From contig CASDZK010000003.1 in assembly GCA_949286165.1 (NCBI GenBank), forward strand, positions 1 through 43,231: a stretch of DNA of 43,231 nt, written 5' to 3'. Origin of the DNA: an uncultured Alistipes sp. (GTDB lineage: Bacteria; Bacteroidota; Bacteroidia; Bacteroidales; Rikenellaceae). Below are positions 1 through 8,754 of this stretch, in pieces. The notes under the pieces are model-generated. The model had not been told where the DNA came from and searched no databases. It saw only the letters and a program-made list of their open reading frames with translations. Within the stretch, counting starts at the first letter, position 1. Each line of letters begins with the position of its first letter. Both the position numbers and the translations under genes were made by a program.

Positions 1-138
1 AGGATAACCGTTAATTATCTGTATTGTCCTCCACCCCCCCCAAAAAAAATCCATTACCCGGACTCGCCGGGACTTTCCTGGCATTATAAAAAAAGAAAGG
101 TAACCCTTAAGTCTGTCTTTGACTTTTGGGTCACCCTC
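1..138 (-). mobile_element. Left-end fragment of an IS1182-type element (5' leader only)
   Basis: These 138 bases are an exact reverse complement of 42892-43029, including an 8-C/8-A tract (34-49) that matches the 8-T/8-G tract on the right. On the right, the same sequence leads into an IS1182-like transposase, so this is read as the 5' end of a second copy running off the left edge, with its transposase outside the window. Homology stops between 138 and 139, which puts the outer IS end within about 3 bases of there, next to the nadK stop codon. No transposase coding is present here. The family name rests on the right-hand copy. Confidence 0.8.
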
Positions 139-139
139 T

Positions 140-1000
140 TTATTTCCGATTGTCCGCTCCCCACATCAGTTTTTTGCGCAAAGTATCGTAAAAACTTTGA
201 TTATCGGGTTTCATGACCCGTATTCTGTGCGGAGATACGGACAACGTGAAGGCCGCATCGTTTTTTACTTCGAAAGAACGGTTGTCCATGGTAGCTATGC
301 AACTGTTGTTCCGGGTGGTTACCTTCAGTTTTACGGAAGCCGAAGAATCGATGATAAGCGGCCGCATCGTCAAATGGTGGGGAGCTATGGGGTTGAGAAT
401 GAAACAATGACAGCCGGGAGTGACGATAGGGCCTCCTATGCTCAACGAATAAGCCGTGGAACCGGTAGGCGTCGATACGATAATGCCGTCGGCCATATAG
501 GTAGCGACATATTCACCGGATACATAGGCGTCTATCGAAATCATATTCAGACCGTTTTTTTGCAGGGTAAATTCATTCAGGGCATTCAGTTCGGATATTT
601 CCGGACTGAATGTTCCCCGAGCGTTTATCATGACGCGCTCTTCCGTTCGTACCGAATTGTCGATAAGGGCCTGCAATGCCGTTTCCATATCGCAGTTGTT
701 TACGGAAGATAAAAAACCCAATCGTCCGCTATTGACCCCTAATACAGGCAATGGACGGGTGCCTATGAAATTGACGGCATGCAAAAACGTTCCGTCGCCT
801 CCGTAGCTGATGATACATCTCGTCTCGGCGGGAATATCATCGACCGTATCGTAAACGGCCAGTTCCGTTTCCGTTTGTTCCGCATAATTCTTGTTGAACA
901 GAAACCGGAAACCGTATTTCGCACCCAATGCCAGAAGACGGTGCAAGTCGTCTTCTGACAAGTATTCTACGGAACGGCTGTATATAGCGACTGTCATCAT
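140..1000 (-). CDS. nadK: NAD kinase
   Basis: Phosphorylates NAD to NADP with ATP in the cytosol and is the only route to NADP in most bacteria. The 286-residue product has the NAD kinase signature GGDGT at residues 67-71 (in ISYGGDGTFLHAV), then an NE-containing strand and the second diagnostic segment MADGIIVSTPTGSTAYSLS. The C-terminal FYDTLRKKLMWG is typical of Bacteroidales NadK. The start is one of two adjacent ATGs (first or second residue); neither has a clear Shine-Dalgarno. It follows the GH92-protease gene on the same strand after 10 bases and may be cotranscribed with it. The TAA stop lies just 1 base from the IS fragment, so the coding region seems intact while any native terminator has been separated from it. 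Confidence 0.97.
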   Translation of the reverse strand: MMTVAIYSRSVEYLSEDDLHRLLALGAKYGFRFLFNKNYAEQTETELAVYDTVDDIPAETRCIISYGGDGTFLHAVNFIGTRPLPVLGVNSGRLGFLSSVNNCDMETALQALIDNSVRTEERVMINARGTFSPEISELNALNEFTLQKNGLNMISIDAYVSGEYVATYMADGIIVSTPTGSTAYSLSIGGPIVTPGCHCFILNPIAPHHLTMRPLIIDSSASVKLKVTTRNNSCIATMDNRSFEVKNDAAFTLSVSPHRIRVMKPDNQSFYDTLRKKLMWGADNRK

Positions 1001-1010
1001 CTCGAACGGT

Positions 1011-4000
1011 TTATTTCTTTTCGGGAGTTTTGTCTCCCATCGCTATCAGATATTCTTCCCAGAGATCGTCGATGTTGTATTTTTCTCCCAATACATGCTT
1101 GATGGCTCCGTCGAAGGACCAGGGGATGACTTCGAGCGTGGAACGATTGATTTTTTTCAAGAAGTCTTTGTCTTTGGTCTGAGCCAGCCATGCGAAAAAG
1201 AAGCCGGTGGTGCGGTATCCGTCCGTATAGTGTCCGCCTTTGGGACGATCCGCCAACGTGAATCCCCCGTTGACGTAACGTACGGCGTCCGCCATGCCTT
1301 CGATGAAGGCCCAGAATGTCTTGTTTGTCCCGTAAGTGCCGATGCCTTGCGGTTCGAGCTGGTATCCGTGGGTTAATTCATGATACAAAACGCCTTTGGT
1401 TTCGTGATGCAGTTTCGTCGTATCGTTGTTTCCGAAACTCTTTTCGATCCATTGGGTGCTGTATTCGATTTGTATGGCGGGAGGGTTGCCGCTTTTGGCG
1501 GATACTCCGTCATAATCCCGAATGATGTAACACAATTGTTTTATGCCCGGAATACTGTCTTCCGGAGAGAAGTAAAGCGTGTTCAGCACTTGCAAAGCAG
1601 TGGAACGGATATAACTGTAAGGGTTGGGGATGATATGATGGTAAATGGACGAACCTAAAGTTTTCGGCGAACGGTCGATGAAAACGATGTCGCCGACATG
1701 GTAATCTTTCCATGAATCGAGCTCTTTATCGGCAGTCTGTTCTGGTATTTCCGTCCCGTCGGACAAGGAATAGGGAAGCTGGTCGCCGACAAACACTCTT
1801 TTTTTGTTCGGTTTGGAACTCATTTCGAATTCCAGCGTTCCTCCGTTCATGATATCGGTTTGTGTAATGTACGCTTTGTCGTAAGGTTTTCCGTTCAGTT
1901 TGACGGATTTTACGTAACGATGGGTATCGCTGACTCCTGCCGCTTTGATTTCGAACGTTTTGCCGTTTTCGAGATTGATTTTCATATAAGGCAGGTAAGG
2001 CGCGCCCAGAACGTATTGGTCGGTACCCGGACATACGGGATAGAAGCCCATGGCGGAGAAGATGTACCAAGCGGACATTTGGCCGCAGTCGTCGTTGCCG
2101 CAAAGCCCGTCGATGTCGTTTTTGTACATGCGGTTCATGACTTCGCGCACCCAATATTGGGTTTTCCACGGTTGCGATGTCCAGTTATACAGGTAAAGGA
2201 TATGGTGACTGGGCTCGTTGCCGTGGCCGTAATTCCCGATCAGCCCCTCTTTGGTCACGTCTTCCGTGTTTTCGAAGTATTTTTCAGGCAGTTCCATGGT
2301 AAAAAGCGAATCGATTTTTTCGATAAACCGTTTGTCTCCGCCCATTAAAGGAATAAGAGTACGGACGTCATGGGGAACGTAAAACGAATAATTCCATGAA
2401 TTGCCTTCCAAAAAACCTTCTCCGTGGGTTTCCAGCAAACTGAAATTTTCTTTCCAACGTCCGTCTTTGTATTTCGGACGGGCGAATCCCAGGTTTTTGT
2501 CGAACAGGTTCCGGTACGATTCGGCCCGTTTCTTATAGGTTTCGGCTATTTCCGTATTTCCCGCGCGTAGTGCTGTCTGATAGATCGCCCAGTCGTCGTA
2601 GGCGTATTCCAACGTTATGGAAACGCCGTTTCTGTTGACATCGTGAGGAATATAGCCGTAGTCGATGTATTCTTTCGTATTGTCGTAATAGGGAATGGTG
2701 GAACTGCTTACCATGGCTTTCAGAGCCAGGTCTTTATCTATGTCCAGCCCTTTGGCAATGGCATCGGAAATGACCGATACGGCGTGATAACCGATCATGC
2801 ACCAGTTTTCGTTGGCCATGTGCGACCAGACCGGCAGGGCCTTCAACGCGCTCTGCTGGTAATGGGCCAGCATGGAATTGATCATGTCTTCGTTCCGTTT
2901 GCGGTTAATGATATTGAACAGCGGATGCAACGCCCGGTAAGTGTCCCATAAAGAGAAAATCGTATAGTTGGTAAAACCGTCCGCCTGGTGGATGTTATTG
3001 TCCTGTCCCCGGTAATTTCCGTCCACGTCCATATAGACGGAAGGGTTAATCAGGGTATGATAAAGGGAGGTGTACAGCATGGTCAACTGGTCTTCGCTAC
3101 CTTCCGCTTCTATGATGTCCATTTCCTTGGCCCATTCCGCCCGGGTTTCTTGGGCGATCTGGTCGAACGATTTCCCCTCCGTTTCCGCTTTCAGGTTTTT
3201 AACGGCTCCTTCAGTGCTGACGGCCGATAAGGCTACTTTTACCTCCAAGGTCTTGTCAGCTCCCGGTTCTACGTCGAAATAGGCGACCAGTTTTCTTCCG
3301 GCCATTTCCGGAAAGTTGCGGCGCATGTCGAATTTTCCCCAGCCGCCGCCGTATTTTACTTTGGCTTTTTCGATGCAACCGTAATTTTGAATGGGTTTCG
3401 ACAGGGAAATGGCGAAATAAGTGTAATTGGTCCGTGCCCAGCCGTTGGTAATGCGGTACCCCGTGATCAGGGTGTCGTTTTCTACCCGGATGGAAGCCCA
3501 GAGCACTTTTCCGTCATAATTGTATATGCCGTGTACGAGGTCCATGATGAAACGGCCTTTGTCCGCCGAAGGAAAAGTGTATTTGTGTACGCCTACCCGT
3601 GGAGTCGCCGTCAGTTCTACTTTAATGTCGTAATCGTCGAGCATGACGCTGTAATATCCCGGCTTGCTGATTTCCGTATCGTGACTGAAGCGGGACCGGT
3701 AACCGTCGTCTATAACGGCGGCAGTGCCCGGATTCAGCCGGAGTTTGCCGGTTACGGGCATCAACAGGATGTCGCCGAGATCGGAATGACCGGTTCCGCT
3801 GAAATGGGTATGGCTGAATCCGACGATGGAGCTGTCTTTGTGTTGGTATCCTGCGCAATATTCATATACCCGTTTTTGATAAACACCGTCGATATTGTGC
3901 GGAATCGTATCGGTGTCGGGACTGAGTTGTACGATACCATGTACGGCGCAAGCTCCCGGAAACGTATGTCCCATGCTGTTGGTCCCGATGATCGGATTGA

Positions 4001-4079
4001 CGTAATCTACATGATTGCGCGATTGGGCGGAAACGATACCCCCCCACAAACACAATACAAATAAAAAGTTTTTCTTCAT
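1011..4079 (-). CDS. Secreted GH92 alpha-mannosidase fused to a basic-secretory-protein metalloprotease domain
   Basis: Product of 1022 residues starting at MKKNFLFVL with a signal peptide (about 1-19, ending VSAQ). An in-frame upstream ATG was rejected because it would place 20 residues before the signal peptide. Residues ~23-765 form a complete GH92 glycosidase: N-terminal beta domain (NPIIGTNSMGHTFPG), then the (alpha/alpha)6 barrel with WDTYRALHP (~378), HGNEPSHH (619-626, which carries the family's catalytic acid Glu) and CGNDDCGQMSAW (660-671, catalytic base region). GH92 enzymes are calcium-dependent exo-alpha-mannosidases. Residues ~795-1015 match the plant-type basic secretory protein family (PF04450), with the zinc motif HELTH at 900-904 and EGMAD near 927. 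Usual GH92 length is about 750, so the last ~250 residues are an added domain. Likely periplasmic or surface, acting on mannosylated glycoproteins (inference). No SusC/SusD pair is nearby. Confidence 0.9.
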   Translation of the reverse strand: MKKNFLFVLCLWGGIVSAQSRNHVDYVNPIIGTNSMGHTFPGACAVHGIVQLSPDTDTIPHNIDGVYQKRVYEYCAGYQHKDSSIVGFSHTHFSGTGHSDLGDILLMPVTGKLRLNPGTAAVIDDGYRSRFSHDTEISKPGYYSVMLDDYDIKVELTATPRVGVHKYTFPSADKGRFIMDLVHGIYNYDGKVLWASIRVENDTLITGYRITNGWARTNYTYFAISLSKPIQNYGCIEKAKVKYGGGWGKFDMRRNFPEMAGRKLVAYFDVEPGADKTLEVKVALSAVSTEGAVKNLKAETEGKSFDQIAQETRAEWAKEMDIIEAEGSEDQLTMLYTSLYHTLINPSVYMDVDGNYRGQDNNIHQADGFTNYTIFSLWDTYRALHPLFNIINRKRNEDMINSMLAHYQQSALKALPVWSHMANENWCMIGYHAVSVISDAIAKGLDIDKDLALKAMVSSSTIPYYDNTKEYIDYGYIPHDVNRNGVSITLEYAYDDWAIYQTALRAGNTEIAETYKKRAESYRNLFDKNLGFARPKYKDGRWKENFSLLETHGEGFLEGNSWNYSFYVPHDVRTLIPLMGGDKRFIEKIDSLFTMELPEKYFENTEDVTKEGLIGNYGHGNEPSHHILYLYNWTSQPWKTQYWVREVMNRMYKNDIDGLCGNDDCGQMSAWYIFSAMGFYPVCPGTDQYVLGAPYLPYMKINLENGKTFEIKAAGVSDTHRYVKSVKLNGKPYDKAYITQTDIMNGGTLEFEMSSKPNKKRVFVGDQLPYSLSDGTEIPEQTADKELDSWKDYHVGDIVFIDRSPKTLGSSIYHHIIPNPYSYIRSTALQVLNTLYFSPEDSIPGIKQLCYIIRDYDGVSAKSGNPPAIQIEYSTQWIEKSFGNNDTTKLHHETKGVLYHELTHGYQLEPQGIGTYGTNKTFWAFIEGMADAVRYVNGGFTLADRPKGGHYTDGYRTTGFFFAWLAQTKDKDFLKKINRSTLEVIPWSFDGAIKHVLGEKYNIDDLWEEYLIAMGDKTPEKK

Positions 4080-4136
4080 TGGTTCGTTGATGAGTTGATG
4101 AATGTGGTAATGTTGCGAAGTTGTTTCGACAACCGA

Positions 4137-4144
4137 CAAAGTTA
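4137..4144 (-). promoter_or_regulatory. Promoter -7 element for GH92-protease/nadK
   Basis: Read on the minus strand this is TAACTTTG, an exact match to the Bacteroidota -7 consensus TAnnTTTG, 57 bases upstream of the ATG at 4079. No convincing TTG is seen at the -33 distance. It faces away from the pdxJ promoter in the shared 249-bp intergenic region. Confidence 0.5.
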
Positions 4145-4218
4145 CGAAAAATATTTGAAGATTTTTTAAATAAATTTATAATGCTTGATGAAACCCGATT
4201 CGTCGAAAACGAAAAATA

Positions 4219-4250
4219 TTTGGGGTATTGTGCAAATTATGTTACTTTAG
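4219..4250 (+). promoter_or_regulatory. Putative promoter of the pdxJ operon
   Basis: TTTG (4219-4222) is followed 20 bases later by TACTTTAG (4243-4250), one mismatch from the Bacteroidota -7 element TAnnTTTG. The predicted leader before pdxJ is about 70 nt and holds a small hairpin (CCCTG at 4276-4280 pairing with CAGGG at 4287-4291), of unknown significance. Confidence 0.4.
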
Positions 4251-4328
4251 CCTGCTATTTGAGAAGAGTGTTCGTCCCTGTCCGAGCAGGGCGTATTTTG
4301 ATGGTTTGTAAAAGTTAAAAACAAGATT

Positions 4329-5042
4329 ATGACAAAGTTGAGTGTCAATATCAATAAGATAGCGACATTGCGGAATTCAAGGGGAGGAAATGTTCCCGAT
4401 GTGATCGAAGCGGCGAAGAATTGCGAAAGATTCGGTGCGCAGGGAATCACTGTCCATCCTCGTCCGGACGGACGGCATATCCGTTACGAAGATGTCCGGG
4501 AATTGAAAAAAGTATTGACGACCGAATTCAATATAGAGGGATATCCTTCGGCCGATTTTATCCGTTTGGTGCTGGAGGTGGTTCCGGCTCAGGTAACGCT
4601 GGTTCCCGATCCGCCGGAAGCGATTACTTCCAATGCGGGATGGGACGCCCGCCAGCATAAGGAGATATTGACCCGCATCGTAAGGACGTTTAAGGAGCGC
4701 GGAATCCGGACCTCGATTTTCCTGGAAGCCGATCCGAAAATGGTGGTTCATGCGGCGGAAACCGGGACCGACCGGATAGAGCTTTATACGGAGGGGTATG
4801 CTACGGCCTATGCCGCCGATCCGGCGCAAGCCATTGCCAAATATGCCGAAACGGCGGCTAAGGCGGCCACTTACGGGTTGGGGGTCAATGCGGGGCATGA
4901 TCTCAATTTGGAAAATCTGGCTTATTTCCATCGGCATATTCCGAATTTGGCGGAAGTTTCGATCGGGCATGCCTTGATTTCGGACGCTTTGTATTTCGGG
5001 CTGGAAAATACGATACAACTTTATTTGGGAAAATTGAAATAG
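4329..5042 (+). CDS. pdxJ: Pyridoxine 5'-phosphate synthase
   Basis: Condenses 1-deoxyxylulose 5-phosphate with 3-amino-2-oxopropyl phosphate to make pyridoxine 5'-phosphate, the ring-closing step of the DXP-dependent vitamin B6 pathway. The 237-residue TIM barrel begins [18 protein letters not shown] and has the conserved [13 protein letters not shown] segment (~40-52), the acidic strand [16 protein letters not shown] and the C-terminal phosphate-binding region GVNAGHDLN...[11 protein letters not shown]. Length is normal for the family. It is first in a packed rightward cluster with cca, a methyltransferase gene and pdxB; PdxB acts earlier in the same pathway, which strengthens both calls. 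Confidence 0.97.
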   Translation: MTKLSVNINKIATLRNSRGGNVPDVIEAAKNCERFGAQGITVHPRPDGRHIRYEDVRELKKVLTTEFNIEGYPSADFIRLVLEVVPAQVTLVPDPPEAITSNAGWDARQHKEILTRIVRTFKERGIRTSIFLEADPKMVVHAAETGTDRIELYTEGYATAYAADPAQAIAKYAETAAKAATYGLGVNAGHDLNLENLAYFHRHIPNLAEVSIGHALISDALYFGLENTIQLYLGKLK

Positions 5043-5062
5043 AGAAAAGGAAAGGTGTTTTT

Positions 5063-6466
5063 ATGAGTCATCCTCTGAAGCATCCTGTTTTCAGGATGGT
5101 AGGAGAAATAGCAGACCGTATGCAGCTGGAAGCGTATGTGATCGGGGGATACGTACGCGATTATTTTCTGGAAAGACCTTCTACCGACATCGACATCGTG
5201 GTTGTGGGCAGCGGTATCGATGTGGCTCGGCAATTGTCCCAGGAGACCAGGAGCCCGGTGTCGGTATTTAAGAATTTCGGTACGGCCATGCTGAAATACG
5301 ACTCGATGGAAATCGAATTCGTGGGAGCCAGAAAAGAGTCGTATAGGGCTTCTTCCCGCAAACCTATCGTGGAAAACGGAACTCTGACCGATGACCAGAA
5401 CAGGCGCGATTTTACGATTAATGCCATGGCTTTCGGTCTGAACGGACATAATTTCGGGATGCTTTTGGATCCTTTCGACGGGATGGAAGATTTGAAAAAT
5501 AAAATCATTCGTACTCCGTTGGATCCCGACACCACGTTCAGCGACGATCCGTTGCGGATGATCCGTGCCATTCGTTTTGCGTCCCAGTTGGGATTCGATA
5601 TCGAGGAGAAGACTTGGGAGGCCATTGTTCGGAACAAGGACAGGATCGCGATTGTTTCGAAAGAACGGATCGTGACCGAAATGAATAAGATCATCATGAG
5701 CCGGAAACCGTCCGTGGGTTTCGAACTGTTCGACCGGAGCGGGTTGCTGTCCTATGTTTTTCCCGAACTGGTCCGGTTGAAAGGCGTGGAAAAAATACGG
5801 GGACGGGCCCATAAGGATAATTTTATCCATACCTTGCAGGTGTTGGACAACGTAGCGGCTGAAAGCGACAATCTATGGTTACGCTGGGCCGCTTTGTTGC
5901 ACGATATCGCCAAACCGCAGACCAAATCGTGGAACGATGCCGTGGGCTGGTGCTTTCACGGTCATGAAGTGGTCGGGTCCAAAATGGTACCCGCCATTTT
6001 CCGGAGTTTGAAAATGCCGATGAACGAAAAGATGAAATACGTGCAAAAACTGGTGTTCCTGCATTTGCGTCCCATCGTTCTCTCTCAGGAGGAAGTAACG
6101 GATTCCGCGGTTCGTCGCCTGTTGTTCGAGGCGGGAGACGATATCGACGATTTGATGCTGTTGTGCCGGGCCGATATTACTTCGGCCAATGACGCCAAAG
6201 TGAAACGTTATTTGCGGAATTTCGAAATCGTGAAGCGAAAGCTGGAAGAGATAGAAGAAAAAGACAGAATACGTAATTTTCAACCGCCGGTTACGGGCGA
6301 AACGATCATGAGTACCTATCGGATACCTCCTTCCGATTTGGTCGGCAAAATCAAGTCGGCCATTAAAGACGCGATTCTGGACGGAAAGATAGAGAACGAT
6401 TATGAACAGGCTTATCGGTTGATGGAAGAGATCGCTGCGGAGTACGGATTGCAGAAAAAAGAGTGA
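5063..6466 (+). CDS. cca: CCA tRNA nucleotidyltransferase with HD domain
   Basis: Class II nucleotidyltransferase of the CCA-adding/poly(A) polymerase family, 467 residues. The active site is visible as GGYVRD (28-33) and DID (42-44). RRDFTINA (~115) and [13 protein letters not shown] (~161-173) are the conserved nucleotide-recognition segments. A C-terminal HD domain follows (IHT at ~255, HD at 280-281 in [10 protein letters not shown]), which in relatives gives phosphohydrolase activity. The likely role is building or repairing the 3' CCA end of tRNAs in the cytosol. A poly(A) polymerase role cannot be excluded from sequence alone, but an apparently single-copy cca is expected in Bacteroidales. 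It starts 20 bases after pdxJ and its stop codon overlaps the next start. Confidence 0.93.
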   Translation: MSHPLKHPVFRMVGEIADRMQLEAYVIGGYVRDYFLERPSTDIDIVVVGSGIDVARQLSQETRSPVSVFKNFGTAMLKYDSMEIEFVGARKESYRASSRKPIVENGTLTDDQNRRDFTINAMAFGLNGHNFGMLLDPFDGMEDLKNKIIRTPLDPDTTFSDDPLRMIRAIRFASQLGFDIEEKTWEAIVRNKDRIAIVSKERIVTEMNKIIMSRKPSVGFELFDRSGLLSYVFPELVRLKGVEKIRGRAHKDNFIHTLQVLDNVAAESDNLWLRWAALLHDIAKPQTKSWNDAVGWCFHGHEVVGSKMVPAIFRSLKMPMNEKMKYVQKLVFLHLRPIVLSQEEVTDSAVRRLLFEAGDDIDDLMLLCRADITSANDAKVKRYLRNFEIVKRKLEEIEEKDRIRNFQPPVTGETIMSTYRIPPSDLVGKIKSAIKDAILDGKIENDYEQAYRLMEEIAAEYGLQKKE

Positions 6467-7647
6467 TGATGACGCTGGAAGAGGTGGAATATTTGCAGTC
6501 TGCGGAGGCGGTCCGATGGATCGAACGGTATTTGACGGCCGATCCGTTGAAAGCGGCTTTATCCGGCGTTCCTGCGGTTATATGCACTCAAATCAAGTAT
6601 TTGCAGCGGTGCAGGAAAAAATTGCCCGTCTTTTATGAGAAACGGTGCATTGTTCCTCCGCTGGCTTTCGAGCAAAGTAGCGGTTGGGCGGCGGCCGGCG
6701 CGAAGAGTTATGCGGGGAAGCGTTGCGTGGATATGACTTGCGGATTGGGAGCGGACGCTCTGCATTTCAGCCGTTCTTTCGACCGGGTAATCGCCATCGA
6801 AAAAGATCCGGTGCTGTGCGCCGCGGCCCGATACAACTTTTCTCGGTTGGGGGCGGATAATATTACGGTTTTGTGCGGGGATGCGTCGGTTTTGGTCGAG
6901 CAGGCGGGTCCGGCCGATCTGGTTTATGCGGATCCGGCCCGGCGAAAAGAGGGGCGGAAAGTCTTTCTGTTCGAAGATTGTTCGCCGGATATCGGGGCGC
7001 TTATGCCCCGTTTGGCTGTTTTGGCGGCTCGTGTCGTCGTAAAGGCTTCTCCCCTGTTCGATGCGGATGAGGCTTTTCGCCGTTTCGGTTCCTACGGTCG
7101 GATAACGGTAAAGGCCGTTTCGTCGCAAAACGAATGCAAGGAGTTGTTGATCGATATAGAACCGGAGGGAAAACGGGAAGAAACGGTCGGAAATGTTTTG
7201 ATCGACCGGAACGGTCATGTAAGATATTATGAATTTGTTCGGGAAAAGGTTGCCGTTCCCCGTATCGAATTTTCGGAGAGATACGGGTATGCGGGCATTG
7301 CCGATGTCGCTTTTTATAAGAGCCGGACTTTTCTTCATTTGATGCGGGAGCGATTTCCCGACGGCATGACAACCGACGAGGCGGGAATCGCTTTGTGGCC
7401 GGAATGTCCGGTCGGATTTCCCGGTCGGGTGTTCCGAATAAAGAAACGGTTCGGGTACAAACCGAAAGAGACGGCCCGTTGTTTGAAAAATGCGGGATTG
7501 AATCGGGTCGTTCTGTTGAAACATGCTTTTCCCGTGCCGGCGGAACGGATTCGGAAAGAACTGAAAATTTCGGAAGGAACGGAGGGAATTTTGTTGTGTA
7601 CCGAAATAGCCGGAAAGAAAATGGTATTGGAGGTGGAAGATATATGA
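6466..7647 (+). CDS. Class I SAM-dependent methyltransferase with THUMP-like C-terminal domain
   Basis: Product of 393 residues from the ATG that shares its A with the TGA of cca (TGATGATG; an ATG one codon later is equally possible). An N-terminal helical region precedes a Rossmann methyltransferase with motif I VDMTCGLGADALHFS, an acidic strand 2 end (VIAIEKDP) and YADPARR as the motif IV segment, resembling the catalytic loops of RNA/DNA amino-methyltransferases. The C-terminal part (FGYKPKETARCLKNAGLNRVVLLKHAFP) resembles the THUMP-like domain found in this uncharacterised Bacteroidota family. The substrate is unknown; an RNA base is a reasonable inference given the fold and the cca neighbour. 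It overlaps pdxB at its 3' end, so translational coupling is likely. Confidence 0.8.
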   Translation: MMTLEEVEYLQSAEAVRWIERYLTADPLKAALSGVPAVICTQIKYLQRCRKKLPVFYEKRCIVPPLAFEQSSGWAAAGAKSYAGKRCVDMTCGLGADALHFSRSFDRVIAIEKDPVLCAAARYNFSRLGADNITVLCGDASVLVEQAGPADLVYADPARRKEGRKVFLFEDCSPDIGALMPRLAVLAARVVVKASPLFDADEAFRRFGSYGRITVKAVSSQNECKELLIDIEPEGKREETVGNVLIDRNGHVRYYEFVREKVAVPRIEFSERYGYAGIADVAFYKSRTFLHLMRERFPDGMTTDEAGIALWPECPVGFPGRVFRIKKRFGYKPKETARCLKNAGLNRVVLLKHAFPVPAERIRKELKISEGTEGILLCTEIAGKKMVLEVEDI

Positions 7648-8654
7648 AAATAGTTATCGACGATAAAATTCCGTTTATTACGGGCGTGTTCGAACCCTAT
7701 GCAGAAGTCCTTTACAGGGAAGGCGGCCGGATAACGCCTGAAGATGTAAGGGATGCCGACGCGCTCGTGATCCGGACCCGGACGCGTTGCGACGCCGTTT
7801 TGCTGGCAGGCAGCCGGGTACGGATGATCGCTACCGCCACGATCGGGTTCGACCATATCGATAAAGAGTATTGCGCAGAACGAAATATAGAAGTCGCGAC
7901 GTCCGCCGGATGCAATGCCGGAGGCGTGGCGCAATGGGTTATGGCCGTTTTAGGGGAAATGTTGCCGAACCCGGAGATCGTTCTGGGAATCGTCGGATTG
8001 GGCAATGTGGGGCGACGCGTGGCCCGAATCGCGTCGCAGATGGGGATGCATGTCATTGCTAACGATCCTCCGTTGGCGGATGCCGGAACGACGGGACTGG
8101 TTGATTTGCCGGAACTGTTGCGGCAGTCGGACGCGGTAACGGTGCATGTGCCGTTGAACAGGGAAGGAAAATATCGTACCGAAAATTTGATAGACGAGCG
8201 TTTTTTGGCTCGGATGAAGCCCGGAGCCTGTTTATTGAACAGTTCCCGCGGGGAAGTGATGGATGAAAAGGCTTTGCTCCGTAAGTTGAAAACGGGGGCT
8301 TTCCGGGCGGCTTTGGATGTCTGGCGGCAGGAACCGGAAATCGACCGGGAGTTGTTGGGGGCCGTTGCGCTGGCTACTCCTCATGTCGCCGGATATTCCC
8401 GTCAGGGAAAAGCGAACGGATCGGCCCTGGCCGTCCGGGCAGTAGCGGCTCGTTTCGGGTGGACCGATTTGCTCGGCTGGTATCCGGAAGGAGTTTATCC
8501 GCCTGCGCCGTATCTCGAAAGACGATGGGATTTGTTTGTCCCGGAGCTTTTACGGCGCTACCCTATTCGCGCGGAATCGGATAGGTTGAAAGCATTTCCG
8601 GAGAAGTTTGAATTTTTCAGGAACGAATATCGCTACCGGGAAGAGTTTTTTTAG
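7644..8654 (+). CDS. pdxB: 4-phosphoerythronate dehydrogenase
   Basis: Oxidises 4-phospho-D-erythronate to 2-oxo-3-hydroxy-4-phosphobutanoate, the second step of DXP-dependent pyridoxal phosphate synthesis. The start MKIVIDDKIPFI was chosen because it overlaps the preceding stop (ATGA) and matches PdxB N-termini. Further upstream in-frame codons run through the methyltransferase gene. The 336-residue product is a D-2-hydroxyacid dehydrogenase: substrate domain, then the nucleotide loop GIVGLGNVGRRVA, conserved NSSRGEVMDEKALL, and the TPHVAGYSRQGK catalytic His segment that is characteristic of PdxB. It is shorter than the ~380-residue enterobacterial enzyme, with a reduced C-terminal dimerisation region. 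Last gene of the pdxJ cluster. Confidence 0.93.
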   Translation: MKIVIDDKIPFITGVFEPYAEVLYREGGRITPEDVRDADALVIRTRTRCDAVLLAGSRVRMIATATIGFDHIDKEYCAERNIEVATSAGCNAGGVAQWVMAVLGEMLPNPEIVLGIVGLGNVGRRVARIASQMGMHVIANDPPLADAGTTGLVDLPELLRQSDAVTVHVPLNREGKYRTENLIDERFLARMKPGACLLNSSRGEVMDEKALLRKLKTGAFRAALDVWRQEPEIDRELLGAVALATPHVAGYSRQGKANGSALAVRAVAARFGWTDLLGWYPEGVYPPAPYLERRWDLFVPELLRRYPIRAESDRLKAFPEKFEFFRNEYRYREEFF

Positions 8655-8700
8655 TTATGAAGGACGGAAAATTCTTGTCGCCGTTTATGTTCCGGCAATT

Positions 8701-8730
8701 TTGAATCCTGACAAAAAGGATTTATCTTTG
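8701..8730 (+). promoter_or_regulatory. Promoter of pyrD-cinA
   Basis: TTG (8701-8703), a 19-base spacer and TATCTTTG (8723-8730) exactly match the Bacteroidota promoter, giving a leader of roughly 20 nt before pyrD. The spacer contains an inverted repeat, AATCCT (8704-8709) and AGGATT (8717-8722). Confidence 0.75.
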
Positions 8731-8754
8731 TTTAAATTTTATTGAAAAGACGGT

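Noticed and set aside
3387..4064. Plus-strand frame opposite the GH92 gene
   Set aside because: Antisense shadow of the GH92 N-terminal part.
4145..4328. tRNA or riboswitch in the nadK/GH92-pdxJ gap
   Set aside because: Only a 5-bp hairpin was found; no cloverleaf and no conserved aptamer core.
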